Of a stretch of 64,000 bases of DNA, positions 24,035 to 36,097 are shown one piece after another. The DNA comes from Rallus limicola (lineage: Eukaryota > Chordata > Aves > Gruiformes > Rallidae). How positions within the stretch are numbered: the first letter of the stretch is position 1; the number at the start of each line of letters is the position of its first letter. A model generated the notes under the pieces. That model was not told the origin of the DNA. It worked only from the letters and a program-made list of their open reading frames with translations, and did no database searches. The position numbers were made by a program, and so were the translations under genes. The stretch covers positions 16,360,146-16,424,145 of the forward strand of contig JAKCOZ010000001.1 of assembly GCA_022605955.1 (NCBI GenBank). Direction: 5' to 3'.

Positions 24035-25578
24035 AGAGCCAGTAGTCAGTACATCAGAGTCTGTTTAAGTCTTGAGCAGCTTGACGGTGGATGGCTTTCT
24101 TCCAGGCACCCACAGAGATGATGAAGCTCCAAAATCAAAACCAAACCAAACATCTCAATCATTAATTAATGCCCTCAGATTACATTCTAGTGGTAGTGAG
24201 AGAAGTTATGACAGACAAGTCAGACCGTTGCCTCCAAGAAGGACACAAGTCCCGGCTGTTGTGCTGCCTGCTCAGTGAGAAAGTGCCACCTGCTTCTGGG
24301 GTCAGCCCACAGGGATGGAGGAAGGAGAAAAGGAAGGAGGAAAGAAGTGGCCTCACTTACCTTGGTTTTAATTCCCCTCCTTCCCTTGTGCTGGGAAATA
24401 GGATGTAGTTGCTGCTTCTTGCTGGCCCAGAGGCAGCCCAAAGCGCTTGTGTAGAGAGGGGTGGCATGCTTTGCACTAAAAAAAACATCTGAAAGCCTCT
24501 AGCTCTGGCCCTTGGCTTCCTCTCCCCTCTCTCCTTTCAGGATGGGACATTACCCTTGGGGTTCTGAAGTGGCTCCTCCTGGTGCCTCCACAAGGAGAGT
24601 GCGCATGACTGGCTACACACCCTCCCTCGAGGAGCAGATTAGGTTATTGTGCACTGTAAGGAGCCATAAGAGAGGAGAACGATGGAAAGGAAACACATGC
24701 ATCTTTGTTGTTACTTTTGAAGCCATCTGCCCGGGACAGGTAATGTTCCCTTCAGCATCTCTGCCGAGTAGGAGCACTCCAATATGGAGTGTGCAGGAGC
24801 TGTGCAAGAAGAGCTCAGGGACTATGGAAAGGGTGGTAGCCAGGGAAAGAGACTGCCAAATATTTGCAACAGGGTTGCAGCAGTTCATTGTGCCACGCAA
24901 CTACTTCCAGCAGCCCCTGCTTGGAGAGCTACCCCGACCCCGCTGGCTGGGGGTGATCAGGTCACAGGCACCACCACTGGTTCAGGGCATCAGTTTGAAC
25001 TTGTTCCTGTTTCTTAACAATGGTGGTGCCAGGAACTGGGGGCTGTGGAAGGAATCATCCTACAAAAATTGGTCCTGCAACCTTTGGGGACAGACGGAAG
25101 AAACAGAAGAAGCTTAAAACAGGCCAGAGAACAGGAAGCTGGAAGACAGTGAGCAGTGAAGTGAAGAAAATGCTGGTGCTAACACCTTCCCATAGCACAA
25201 GGGGAGGGCAGGAGGGGCTGTTCTTGCCATTCACAATCATCTCCAGAAGCTTAACTGGCTTCTACTTTGGGCCAGAGGGGAGCAACGCATCCCACTCCTC
25301 AGCAGCGTCCTGTCTGCATGCAGAGTCACGCGGTTCCTCCCCACACCTCAGTACCCGAGCTGGGCAGCAGAAGTCTCTGGAGGAAAAAGGAGTATCCAGG
25401 CAAACACGCAAGGGGAGAGAGAGGAAAGCAGAGGTTGGTCCCAATCCAACCAGCTACCCCCACCCAAAGCAGAGGAGGAATCCCAGGCTGGACACACACA
25501 GTCACAGAGGATCAATCGCCACGTGAAATACATGTTTTTATACTAGTCTGCAGAGTCTCCGTGGCCCCGCTGGCACAC

Positions 25579-25823
25579 TCAGGCATCATCAATGAGCTTT
25601 TCACCATTGGCCTCCTCTCTTCCGCTTCCCTCCCTCTCGCTTCCTCCTTCTTCATCTTCTGCCCCATCTGTGTACGTGTCCTTCTGCCCGTAGCTGAGCG
25701 TCGTGCGGGCAAGGTCCACCTCAATGGGAAAGACGTCTGCATCTCGCAGCACGGCGTAGCAGTCGTCATAGTACTTGGACATCGTGGAGACAAAACGCTG
25801 GAGCTGGAACACGATGTCTTGGA
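25579..25823 (-). CDS. PICK1: PICK1 last coding exon (end of BAR and acidic tail)
   Basis: Starts [20 protein letters not shown]; after the conserved [16 protein letters not shown] it becomes a Glu/Gly/Asp-rich tail and ends at TGA. Acceptor CTACAG. The tail is the least conserved part of PICK1. Confidence 0.94.
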
Positions 25824-28800
25824 CTGTAGTGGAGATACATTGAGAACAAAATAGGTTAAAACTCCTTTCATAGAGTCACAGAATGCTTTGGGTTGGAAGG
25901 GACCTCAAAGATCATCTAGTTCCAACCCCTCTGCCATGGGCAGGGACACTCTCACTAGACCAGGTTGCCCAAAGCCCCATACAAACTGGCCTTGAACACC
26001 TTCAGGGATGGGGCTTCCACAACCTCTCTGGGCAGCCTGTTCCAGTGCCTCACCACCCTCAGAGTAAAGAATTTCTTCCTAATGTCTAACCTAAACCTTC
26101 CCTCTTCCAGGTTAAAGCCATTGCCCCTTGTCCTGTCATTACACCCCCTGGTGAACAGCCCCTCTCCCATTTTCTTATAGGGCCCCTTTAAGTATTGGTA
26201 CACCACAATTAGGTCACTCTGGAGCCTTCTCTTCTCCAGACTGAACAAGCCCAACTCTCTTAGCCTGTCTTCATAGGAGGGGTGCTCCAGCCCCTTGATC
26301 ATCTTTGTGGCCTCCTCTGGACTCACTCCAACAGCTCTACGTCTTTCCTAACAGCGTGATCAAGCCTCCCCCGCCGGAATTAGATACAGTCTCCTACACA
26401 TTAATCCCGCTTGGCCCCGAGGGGATGTCTTGGGCACAGTCACAGAAGGGTTCAGCAAAGACTTTCAAGCTGAGATGAAGGAGAAATAGGAAGGCCCAAG
26501 CCATGTCTGGCTGACCCCCTTCAGCTGCTGGATGCAGCAGCAATACTCACCATGTTTCTGGTCCAGGAGCTCTATTTTCTCTAGCACATCCTTCCTCATC
26601 TTGGCAAAGCGCGTGCGAGCCTCCTGCCGGCAGCGCAGGATAAGGCGGTACTCGTAGTTCCCAGTGCTGACCCGGTAGAGGGGTTCACCCAGAGCCTGCA
26701 AAACACGGCCCCGTTTTAGACTCCCACAACAGAGCTTGTACACAGTTTCCCCACCGATGTGGACTCAAAATAACCTTGAGTTAGTACAGCCCTCACAAGC
26801 TCACTGGAACTGGAGTCAGGAAGCACAAAACACAAGGAACACTGAGCCATGTCAACAACTGGCAGTCAATGGCGCCACTCCAAAGCCACACACACACCCA
26901 CCACTGCTACTAAGCAAAGGAAAGGATGGGCACCTTTCAGTTCAGAATGGCTTCTAATCTGAGCTATTACAGCAGCCACTATGTACAAACAAGTCTAGCA
27001 TCTGAGGGCGATTCATTTCTATCACCCCCACAAAAACATCTGCCCTCCTCTGCAAGCTTCTTCACCCTATGCTGACTGCACAACATATTATATACATCTA
27101 ACACAGGGAACCTCATGGCATCTAAAGCCACTGAGACACAATGCTGGAAAACAGTATGGATGGACCTATGCACTGTTCCTCAAAAAACTTTTGAGAGAAA
27201 GAGATTCAGTCTGTCAGGAAAACAGCGTTCATCTCTTGCACCTCTAGATGTTACATATATAAGAATCCATTTTACTGACTACAGCTTGGTGATGTGTGCT
27301 GCACAGGCCAAAACCCAAAGATGTTACTCTGCTGCTCAAGACTGGGATGCTTTCCTTCCATTTAACATTCCGTGCTAGGAAAGTCCCATTCCTTCTTGGC
27401 ACTGGGATCCAGGTATTCCAAAGATTAAGGGGATCTTAGAGCTAGATTTCCAAAACCCCTGCTCTGAGATCAATACCCAGGATAAAACAAGATCTTACTT
27501 TTATGCAGGGACATTCAGCATGTAGGGGACGCTATTAGTTGTCTTAAACAGAGCAGTTAAGGATTACAGTTGTAAAACCCCAAGACAGCAAACTGCTACT
27601 GGAGAAATTTGCCAGATGTTTGCTTGTTTGGGGTTTTTTTAAGGCTGGATTTTAAATTACTTATTTTTACCAAAGAAAAACCAAACCCGAGCCCCAAAAA
27701 CCTGTTGAGAGCCTTTAATCAACTCTCCTCAGCTACAAATGCAGATTTCATGTTCATTTTGCTAGAGAAGCTAAACCTCTATTTCTCAGAAACAGCTCCA
27801 GAATTAATGATAAGCTGAGCACCACACACAAATGGCATCTGTGAAGGTAACACCTTAATCCTCCTTACACAAGCTAATATTACTTAAACACTGAGACAGG
27901 CAACCACCGAGCAAACAAGCTGTGGAAGAGGTGTCCGGTCCCTCTGCTATTCCACAGTACCAGTGATTTGTGACAGTTATTGGCAGCTGTTTCCTAGGTA
28001 GCATTTAGGGATCTCCAATTTCTAAAATGTTAAGAATAAAGGTGTGTGATCCCTGGGATGCATTCTCTTCTTTGGATACACGCAAGCACAGAAGCTGTGG
28101 AAACAGAGGATGCAGTTGTCACTGCTGCAGTACTGGTACTCACAATGCAGCTGTACTCTTCATCGTCCATCTCTTTGACTTTCAGGCAGTAGGACTTTGC
28201 AGGATTTAAAATAAATAAAAATAATTGGGAAGAAAAAAAAAAGCAAAACAAGAAGGAAATATTAACAATTAGAAGCAATTTCATCATCACCCACAGCCAC
28301 AGGGTCATACCATTTCAAGCCTTTCTTCAATCACGGAACATTAGGAGTTGGAAGGGACCTCAAATGATCATCTAGTCCAACCCCCCTGCCAGAGCAGGAT
28401 CACCTAGACTAAATCACACAGGAGCACATCCAGGTGGGTTCTGAATGTCTCCAGAGAAGGAGACTCCACAACCTCTCTGGGCAGCCTGTCCCAGTGCTCC
28501 GTCACCCTCACAGTGAAAAAGTTCCTCCTTATATTCACATGGAACTTCCTATGCCCCAGCTTGCACCTGTTGCCCCTTGTCCTATCACTGGCCATCCCTG
28601 AGAAGAGCCTGGCTCCATCCTCCTGATTCTCGCCCTTTACATATTTATAAACATTAATAAGGTCACCCTCCACTCTCTTCCTCTCCAAGCTGAGCAGGCC
28701 CATCTCCCTCAGCCTCTCCTCATAAGGAAGGTGTTCTACTCCAACACTGCTGCTAGGGACAATGGGAAAAGCACAGCGGGGTCAGAGATGGGGAGAGCAA

Positions 28801-31800
28801 ACAGCTGGGGAGAAGGTGCTGCATTACAGGAGTAAACACCTTAGACAATTATAACCTAGTTAGAGAAAAATGCTGTGTTCATTTACTGTTTGGGAATATA
28901 CAGTACCAAGAAAGTGTAAGGAAGGAATAAAGAGGAAAAAATAATTTTGGGAAGGATTGATGTGGGCAGAGATGCTGCCACATTCACTTGCCATAGGGCT
29001 GCAACTCTGAACCAGTGAAAAGGAATAGATGCCCACAGCTACAGAAGAGAGGCACGTAACAACCTCACCCTTTCTGGGTGTAGCAAACAAGGAGTGGTGG
29101 AGCAGAGTATGAAAAAAACTGGGGTGGTCTCAATGAAAGCAAATACAACTTGACAGTTGTTTACTTGGCTAAAGAAAGACTATCCAAAACTACCAGGGGA
29201 ATACTGTGCGGAGAGCTATTTAGGGGAGATCAAGAGCCTAAGTTGCACTGGAACTCTTTACTAATAAATCAGGAAATTAAATTTTGTCACGTAGAAAATA
29301 TGTCATCTGGTTCTGAGCAATCTTTCTAGGTTAAAAGCAGGTGTCTGAATCTGAGAAAATTGTTGGTAGGAAAAGAACTGGAAAAAGTACTGTGGATTGT
29401 GGAGGGATGGATGGTACATACAGGGTCTGTGTGACCTTCAGGCTGATTCTGTGGAATTTAGTTTCAACTGGCACTAAAAAAAACAAAACCAAGCAGCTCA
29501 CCAAATACTCAAACTTGACATCCAGGTATTTTTTGATAGTCAGCCTTGTGTCAGGAATGGCTTTATTCAGGTATGTATTCAGGTCAGTAAGCATCTGCAA
29601 GGGAAACATCCTGTTGCCGCATGTAAGACTGAAAAGCATGACCACAATTCATCCAGTGCAACCTCCTGCCCAGCACAGGTCATGAGACTGCCTCGAGTTA
29701 ACTTTTTTTAAAAACTCCAGCATACTCAGAAGGAAATGTATGATCTTGACTCTGAATTGCTGTGGTTAGAACGTTCATGTCACTGGCAAGCGGTTCCAGT
29801 GTTAGGAACACACACCTCCCTTCTAGCTGAACTCCTCTTCTTTCCACTCATCTTGTTTCATTTTCAACTGGTCCTGGAAACTGCTCTCTTGATGCAAAAG
29901 CCCATGACCCAATGTTATCTGTCCAACACAGCACTGAAAGTGGTGCCCAAATCAACATTTCAACCTCTCGTTGCTCAACGAGCGGACAGATTCCCTGGAG
30001 ACTCACTCCAATACACTGACTGAAATCCTTAAATTGCTCCCAGACTGCTAATCTGAACTCTTCTACATTTAGTGGCAGCTTTTAATTGTGGGTTCCAGTA
30101 TCAGGGAAAGGGCTGTAGGGATTGCATCAACCAAACTACACCTTCAGCCCCAAAGGAAAAGGAGAAGAATACACTCATGTGCAGAAGTCCAAGGGATGAG
30201 ATACATTCACTACGTTACCTCCTAGGTTCTTTATGGAGATTTCCCTGACAGAAAGCAAAGACAGTTCTTCCCTGATTTATAAGGCCACCCTCAAAGATAT
30301 GCTTCTGTCTTTCTAGATTCCCCTTTTCCCCAGACCCCTTTACTCCTACGATTACAATTCTTTACCGGCTTAATTGTTTTCAGAAGGTGAATCCCAAACT
30401 TCTCAATGTTGCGATGGGCATCAGCAAATTTCACAAAGGCTTCGCTGGCAGCTGGCTGTGGCTCCCGTACACCAATGACAGAGAAAACATCTCCAAATGC
30501 TGGATGAGGGAAATACAAACAGATGAAAGAAGAGGTTAACACTGGAGAAGAATCCTGACTCTAATATTAAAACTCCTTCTGATAACCTTGCAGTTAGCTG
30601 GGGAATTAGGGCATTTCTTCAATGTTTCATGTGACAGCACCATGACAGCTAATGCTAGAAGAACAGCTCTTCCCAGTTCATGTCTGCAACGCTTCATTTT
30701 CTTTGAGTGAGGGAATCACACGCCAAACCACTGACTCAAGTTCCTGAAACTGGAGGTCAAAGATTTCTGCCCCCTTCAGTCAAGATTCTTTACCTCTGTG
30801 TGTCTGGGATAGCTCAAAGAAGGCTCTCAGAAGACTCTTGGTGTGCTCTGTCAAGCCTGTGACGGGAGGCAGAAAAAACCTTGAAGTCATTTCACTGTAA
30901 CATAATGGGAGCATCCTTCCTTCCTTCCCATCTGGTGTTTGACAGAAGACTCAGTGTACCTTTGTATAACTCCGCGGTCCTCTCCAGCTCCTCTAATCTC
31001 TTCACTAGTCCATCTAGATGGAAACAGTAATTGAAACACAGAATTACAACAGTCAAGTCCATGACATTGTTGAGACTTGACCGCCTGGAAAAACACCAGT
31101 TTTGTATTTTTGCTTCAAATTTCTCTCACCTCTTAATGCCCAGGTTTAGGCATTTGGGGAGCTTGTAAATAACTCCAACTAGTTTTACAGTGTGGGGTCA
31201 CCATCTACCAGCATTCAATAAGTAGGTCCCCACTTCAAATTAATTTGACTGTAGCTAACACATAAGTGGCCCCAGTGACAGGACAGGGACTCAGGAAGGG
31301 CAGAGGCAATCACAACAGTGAGGTACAGCGAAAGGGAAGTATTATGAAGGAAAACTGTAACTATAAAACACTGGGAAGCATGAGAGGGTAAGGGTTCCCT
31401 TAAGAAAACGTCCTCCTGGACAATACTTACCATTGCAAAGTATGGCTCGGCTCAACCCCAGGGCATCCGCTGTCCCGGAGCTCATGTTCTCTACCAGGCG
31501 ATGCTTTACCTTCTTCAGTACTAAAGGCCAAGAGAGAGTTGCAAACTGGGATCAGGGTCATTTCTATGAGCATAAAAAGCACACTGGCATAGCTCAGCAC
31601 TTTCTCAGGCGTTGAATAAACTGGCCAGTCTAAACCGAACCTGCTATTACTTGAACTGAAGTCAGGAGATGAGGCTGAAAGCAAGACAAACAGTACGTAA
31701 TGCTCACAGTTATCCCCTTGCTTACTTGTATCTTTTGGATCTCAGTTAAACTCTTTAGTCACCCCTTGATGGAATGAATTTCTGTCGTTGGTGGTCATAC

Positions 31801-34800
31801 CCTGCAAATTACTGGGAACAATTAAGCCCTCTTTGGAATCAGATGACTCAGCTACATTTATTTAGAGGCGACCTTGCAGGGATGCCAAGTGCCCGCAGCA
31901 TCCAAGAGCTCAGCTGGAGCCCCAGTGTTCAGCATCTCTGGAAAATGCCACAATGTCACCACACTTCTATTTCCCCAGAAATCCATCTCAGTCTCCACCA
32001 TTTCCCTGTGAATTCATTAGCACCTTAACCACCATGAAAAGAAATTAAAGCAAAAAGGATAGATTTGTGGTTTTTAGGGAAGTGAGAAAGGCAGACCATG
32101 TAATGGAGACAGCTCTGCATGCTTAGTTCAAAACACACTTTGTTTTAGAAATAAATCCCCTCCTCTCCAATTTATGGCTGCACAAAACTCACTGTAGATA
32201 CATGTTTCTCCAAGCCAAGAGACTGCAAACAATGTTTTTTTTTGATAGATGCATTTCTGTGTACAGCTGGAAATCTCCATGGATCATCATAACATACAGG
32301 TAATAAAAATAAAGATATTACCTAGTTTGAGTGTCACCATCCACGCTAGAGGTAGCACAGAAAAACAAGCCTCCCACAACAATAGGCAAACTTCAATTTA
32401 ACTTCCAAGACTATTTCAAGAAGAGAAGGGTTTTTAAAACCTGTAATTCTCTTTGATGGTGTCCAGCTGAAAAGGACTGAGTTAAGAGGAACAACAGACC
32501 CAGAATCTTACTTTAGTTTTAGCTAGGACCAGTCTTTCACCCTTCCACATCACTTGAACACCTTAAGGAGAAAGAAACCAGTCTTACCAATATCCAAAGA
32601 CTTGCCCTGCTTTGGGTCAGCCTGAAGCTTATTGTAGTGAATCGTCACTTCTCCCTGTGGAAAGAGCAAATCCAAAACTGCTGTGCTGAGAACAAGTAGC
32701 AGTGGCTGCCTTTACCAACAGAGTAAAATGTAAACCAGGACCCAGAAGCTCCAATGGCCCCTCCTACCTCTCACCTTTACCATCTGTATCATCTTGGCCA
32801 CCTCCACCTTGGTCTTCCCTTTGACAGACTTGCCGTTCACGCCTGTGATCTCATCACCAGCTGCTACCGTGCTGTCTAAGGCTGCAGGAGTGTTATCGAA
32901 TACCTAGGGGGGAGGAGAGAAAGCACAGGTGGGCTGGGATCAAGAGGAAGAGAAGGGTGAATGCAGGGCTGAAGAACAAAACCAGGGACAATTGCATTCC
33001 TCCTATTTAACCCAGTTGTAGTTTGCTCATGGTGAAGCCGCGGTTTTTCCCCCTTTCTAACTAAGAGGTGGGATGATCACCTCAGGAAGTTCTTGCCTCC
33101 AGGACATGCCTCCCCAAGCACTGGATTTCTTGATGTTGAGAATGTCACTCTGTTCCCCTGTGAATTCTACCTTGCCCTCCAAGGAGAAGGATAATTTCAG
33201 AAGCCTTAATTAAATTCCTCCACACCTACTAGGTACTAGGATAAGGAAATCATATTCACTGGAAGGTAAGATGATGCCTCCCTCCCACTTTGAGACGAAC
33301 CAACAGCTCAGGGCTCTCCACACTTCCCATCTCTCTGGCCAGCACCATTTTACAAAGCTGGTTCTTCCTCCGTGAGTGCCCACCTGGACAATGTAGAGAC
33401 AGGGGCAGTACTGTGCTCCTCCCCCAATGCTGATCCCGATCAGGTTCTGAGAGTCCTTCTTCAGGGTCACTGTCCCAGGTACAGTGGGGATCCCCCTATA
33501 ATAGGAAAGGCTGAATGAGCAGCTGAATGCAGTGGGCAGAGCTGCACGTGTCTGATACAAACTGAAAACATAATGGGCACTGAACATCTGAGTTCCTCAC
33601 GTGATCTCTGCCACAGAGTCTATCAGCACAGGTCAGCAGAAAGACCTTCTGGGCTTTCTCTTTTGAGACTGCATGCAAGGATTAGAGGTAGGGGAGACAC
33701 CCTCACCCATCACTGGGCACTGAGGAAACATTACCATGTTTTAGAGAGTGTTTTATCTGCTCTTGCTGCTGGAGTGAGAGGAAAACTTGCACAGCATAAA
33801 TGAGATGCAAGACAAGTGCTCCATGCCAAATCCATTCCTAATCTCATCAAACCTTTTACTGCTCAGGAAACGCCAATGTTGTTCTTACAAACTTAAGGAA
33901 CCCAGAGTTTCCTTCCACTTATAGAATCACAAACTGGTTTGGGCTGGAAGGAACCTCAAAGAACATCAAGGTCCAACCCCCTGCCATGGGCAGGGACACC
34001 CTCCACTAGCCCAGGTTGCCCAAAGCCCCATCCAGCCTGGCCTTGAACATTGCCAGGGAGGGGGCAGCTACAGCTTCTCTGGGCAGCCTGTGCCAGGGCC
34101 TCACCACCTTCCCCTTCTTCAGCTTGAGGCCATTACCCCTCATCCCATCACTATCTGACATTGTAGACAATGCCTCCCCAGCTTCCCTATAGGCCCCTTC
34201 AGGCACTAGAAGGCTGCAATAAGGTCTCCCTGGAGCATTCTGTTCTCAAGCTGAACAAGCCCATGTCTCTCAGCCTGTCTTCACAGGGTGGTGGTCCAGC
34301 CCTCTGATCAATTTTGTGTCCTCCTCTGGACTTGCTCCAAGACCTCCATGTCCTTCTAGTGTTGGGGACCCCTGAGCTGAACACAATGTACTCTAGGTGA
34401 GGTCTCAAGAGAGCAGAGTAGAGGGGGAGAATCACCTCCCTTGATGTATGCTGGTCACGCTGGTTTTGATGCAGCCTAGGATACAAGTTGGCTTTCTGCA
34501 AATGCACACTGCTGGGTCATGTTGAGCTTCTCATCAAGCAACACCCCCAAGTCCTCCTCGGTGTTGCTCTCAAATCATACTTCTTCCTGCCTCTTATTAC
34601 CTTTCCTCTACTGTAAATGTTAGTTTTTTTTCTCTAAGGTCACTAATTTACAGAAGTTTTGCCACCACTGCTCTGCAATCAGAAACACAGGGCAGTCATT
34701 GCAGAGCACCAGAAAGCATTCTCCTTCGTTTGCCAGCATAGTGACACCTCATCCTCAGTCCCCAAAGGGGCAAGAAATCAGGAATGAGGAGCAAGTCTGA

Positions 34801-34934
34801 CCACTCAGCACACACCATCAGGAGTAGGTCAATTTATCTGCTCCCATTAGGTCTTGCCTGCAAATTATTAGCAAAAACCAGTAAAGTACTCACAGCTTAT
34901 CTTCCTCGATATCATAGTCCAAATCTGCAAACAT
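25579..34934 (-). CDS. PICK1: PICK1 (protein interacting with C kinase 1), complete spliced CDS
   Basis: PDZ plus BAR protein that binds C-termini of PKC-alpha, AMPA receptor GluA2/3 and transporters, senses curved membranes and controls receptor endocytosis and secretory granule biogenesis (established). Twelve exons on the minus strand, from the ATG at 34934 down to TGA at 25579-25581, join in frame to 407 aa; rat PICK1 is 416. PDZ domain at about residues 19-105, with K27-D28 and the IGIS carboxylate loop (33-36) and the CPC pair (C44, C46) all retained. BAR domain at about 145-355 ([47 protein letters not shown]). The C-terminal acidic tail has many E, D and G and ends LIDDA; its sequence differs from the mammalian tail. 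Three CR1 copies lie in the introns, all in the same orientation as the gene. The gene is divergent from SOX10 and convergent with SLC16A8. Confidence 0.97.
25869..26350 (-). repeat. CR1 LINE 3' end in PICK1 intron
   Basis: Begins on the plus strand as 'catagagtcacagaatgctttgg', the reverse of the CR1 3' tail. It holds the typical degenerate C-terminal reading frame of the CR1 reverse transcriptase ([29 protein letters not shown]) and is truncated at the 5' end. It lies in the last PICK1 intron, in the same direction as the gene. Confidence 0.93.
26551..26695 (-). CDS. PICK1: PICK1 coding exon (BAR)
   Basis: [20 protein letters not shown] through to [11 protein letters not shown] and one base of Val. 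Acceptor TTGCAG, donor GTGAGT. Confidence 0.95.
26696..28143 (-). other. PICK1: PICK1 intron, no repeat recognised
   Basis: GT-AG intron between the 145-base and 51-base exons. AT-rich and unremarkable. The introns 29595-30365, 31521-32587 and 32904-33383 likewise show nothing I can name. Confidence 0.7.
28144..28194 (-). CDS. PICK1: PICK1 coding exon (BAR, 17 codons)
   Basis: [17 protein letters not shown]. Acceptor GCAAAG, donor GTGAGT, phase 0 at both ends. Confidence 0.94.
28326..28745 (-). repeat. CR1 LINE 3' end in PICK1 intron
   Basis: Plus-strand 'gttggaagggacctcaaatg...' to 'ctcctcataaggaaggtgtt'. Its minus-strand frame includes [20 protein letters not shown] and [15 protein letters not shown]1 ORF2 C-terminus. 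The subfamily differs from the copy at 25869. 5' truncated. Confidence 0.93.
29502..29594 (-). CDS. PICK1: PICK1 coding exon (BAR)
   Basis: Exactly 31 codons: [20 protein letters not shown], then [11 protein letters not shown]. The basic residues KK lie on the predicted concave membrane face. Acceptor TTGCAG, donor GTGAGC. Confidence 0.95.
30366..30499 (-). CDS. PICK1: PICK1 coding exon (BAR)
   Basis: Encodes [20 protein letters not shown] through to HLLKTIKP, 44 full codons. Acceptor CATCCAG, donor GTAAAG. Confidence 0.95.
30794..30856 (-). CDS. PICK1: PICK1 coding exon (BAR)
   Basis: Encodes [20 protein letters not shown] between two split codons (G and A). Acceptor GTCACAG, donor GTAAAG. 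Confidence 0.93.
30960..31013 (-). CDS. PICK1: PICK1 coding exon (BAR helix 1)
   Basis: Encodes [18 protein letters not shown]. Acceptor CATCTAG, donor GTACAC. 54 bases, phases 1 and 1. Confidence 0.93.
31431..31520 (-). CDS. PICK1: PICK1 coding exon (PDZ-BAR linker)
   Basis: Encodes [20 protein letters not shown] then GLSRAILCN. Acceptor CTTTAG, donor GTAAGT. Confidence 0.95.
32588..32654 (-). CDS. PICK1: PICK1 coding exon (PDZ end)
   Basis: Encodes [20 protein letters not shown] then DI and one base of Val, closing the PDZ domain. Acceptor CCACAG, donor GTAAGA. Confidence 0.94.
32775..32903 (-). CDS. PICK1: PICK1 coding exon (PDZ core)
   Basis: Exactly 43 codons from [20 protein letters not shown] to [11 protein letters not shown]. 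The GDEITGVNG turn and the alpha-B helix [10 protein letters not shown] are typical PDZ elements. Acceptor CCCTAG, donor GTGAGA. Confidence 0.95.
33384..33495 (-). CDS. PICK1: PICK1 coding exon (PDZ start)
   Basis: Encodes [20 protein letters not shown] then [17 protein letters not shown]. Contains the PDZ carboxylate-binding loop and the CPC motif. Acceptor ATTATAG, donor GTGGGC. Confidence 0.95.
33921..34585 (-). repeat. CR1 LINE 3' part, about 660 bases, in PICK1 intron
   Basis: Starts 'tagaatcacaaactggtttggg' and continues through the CR1 frame ([19 protein letters not shown]) to about 'cacccccaagtcctcctcgg'. It is the longest CR1 copy in the window and carries stops and frameshifts. Confidence 0.9.
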
Positions 34935-34985
34935 GGTTTTGGTTAAATGGATCCTGTTCACCTGAAACTGCTTTTTCCAAACTCC
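34894..34985 (-). CDS. PICK1: PICK1 first coding exon
   Basis: Starts after acceptor TTCCCAG with 51 bases of 5' UTR, ATG at 34934-34932. Encodes [13 protein letters not shown] and CT of Leu. Donor GTGAGT. The first 13 residues match mammalian PICK1 exactly. Confidence 0.95.
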
Positions 34986-35898
34986 CTGGGAAGAAAGAAC
35001 AGGATAAACCCCAATAAACCAGTGATCTCACTAGAGAGCTGCAGAGAACCAACCTGTCACCCTTGTCAATCCCTTGGGTTTGTTTTTGTGGTCTCCGTTC
35101 TTGCATCAAAGATGAAAAACATGTCAAGTCTCTCTGATTCTCTGCTCTGAAGGAGACAAGAGAAAGCCCTCGAGTCTGAATGCTGCAGGTTTCAAAATCC
35201 ACATACGTGCAGGGGTTCCAAAGCACGGAGCAGAACGTGGTCCGTTCTGACAGGTGCACACCAACCTGCCCAGCCCCACGGCCGCTACAGACATTAAAGA
35301 TGTCCGTTCCATCCTTCAGAACAAGTTACGGCACCTTCTGACATTCACCTTTTACAGGGAGGCCACACAAAGCCGCCTGCACCCCACTTCCACAAAAAGC
35401 CCCGTTATTCCCCCCGCACCAACCCTCCTCTCCGATTCACTATTTGATTTCCAACACCAATTGGCACATTGGGCTTCCCCCAGCCTTCAGCAGCCCCGAA
35501 GGCACAGTGACGCCAACCCAGCCACAGCAGCAGCCCCCCACGAGGGACACCCCCATATCCAAACCCACCAGCCGCTGATGCGGGGAGGGCCTCGCACACC
35601 CGGCGATGGCCTCGCACGCCCCGCCTCCCCCGCCCTCTCACCCGGCTGGGCCCGGGGGCCTCGGGGCTTGGGAGGCTCGGCGTTGCGACCTGCCGGCGGG
35701 ATCTCTCGGCAGCCCCAGAGCCGGGAGGGGAGGACAGGGGGCACCGGGTGCAGGTCCTGACAGGCCCACGGAGGGGGGGCGGGGAGCACGGCCCCCAGCT
35801 CCTCCTTCCCTCGCCGAAACCGCCGCCGGGGCAAGCGCCGGGCAGCGGCCTTGAGGGGCGGAGTGCGGGGGGGGACGCGAGGGGACCCCGTGGCTCAC

Positions 35899-36090
35899 CA
35901 GAAGCGGCCGCCTAACACGCGGCCCCCGCCGCCCGGCGCTGTCAGCCGCCGACACGTCGCCGCCGGGGCCAACCCGGAAGCAGCAGCCGAACGCCCGGTG
36001 AGACCCCGCCCCCTCCGCTCGCGCCGTTGCCGCGTCGCGTCGCCATGGGGACGGGAACCCGCGGGGGCGAGGTCAGTTCGCTCCCGCCGC
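35899..36090 (-). other. PICK1: Putative PICK1 non-coding exon 1
   Basis: An untranslated first exon is needed because the ATG exon starts with a 3' splice site at 34985. The 3' border (CTTCTG|GTGAGC) is visible. The 5' border is only guessed from the YY1 word. Confidence 0.35.
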
Positions 36091-36097
36091 CATCTTG
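36086..36097 (-). promoter_or_regulatory. YY1-type motif at CpG-island promoter
   Basis: Minus strand reads CAAGATGGCGGC, a strong match to the YY1 consensus that often overlaps start sites of housekeeping genes. Confidence 0.5.

Larger units (their letters stand above)
21468..25578. other. Convergent 3' region of SLC16A8 and PICK1
   Basis: Contains the 3' UTRs of both genes running towards each other. The first plain AATAAA on the plus strand is at 23971 and the first on the minus strand reads at 24034-24029. If both are used, the SLC16A8 3' UTR is about 2.5 kb and that of PICK1 about 1.55 kb. Open frames here (for example 24512-25117 plus) have no recognisable protein features. Confidence 0.5.

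Noticed and set aside
24512..25117. 201-codon open frame, plus strand
   Set aside because: Lies in the probable PICK1 3' UTR, no protein family features.
25955..26326. 123-codon frame with RT-like C-terminus as a host gene
   Set aside because: It is the CR1 LINE ORF2 3' end, truncated and without the catalytic part; the same holds for the frames at 28404, 34006 and 38563.
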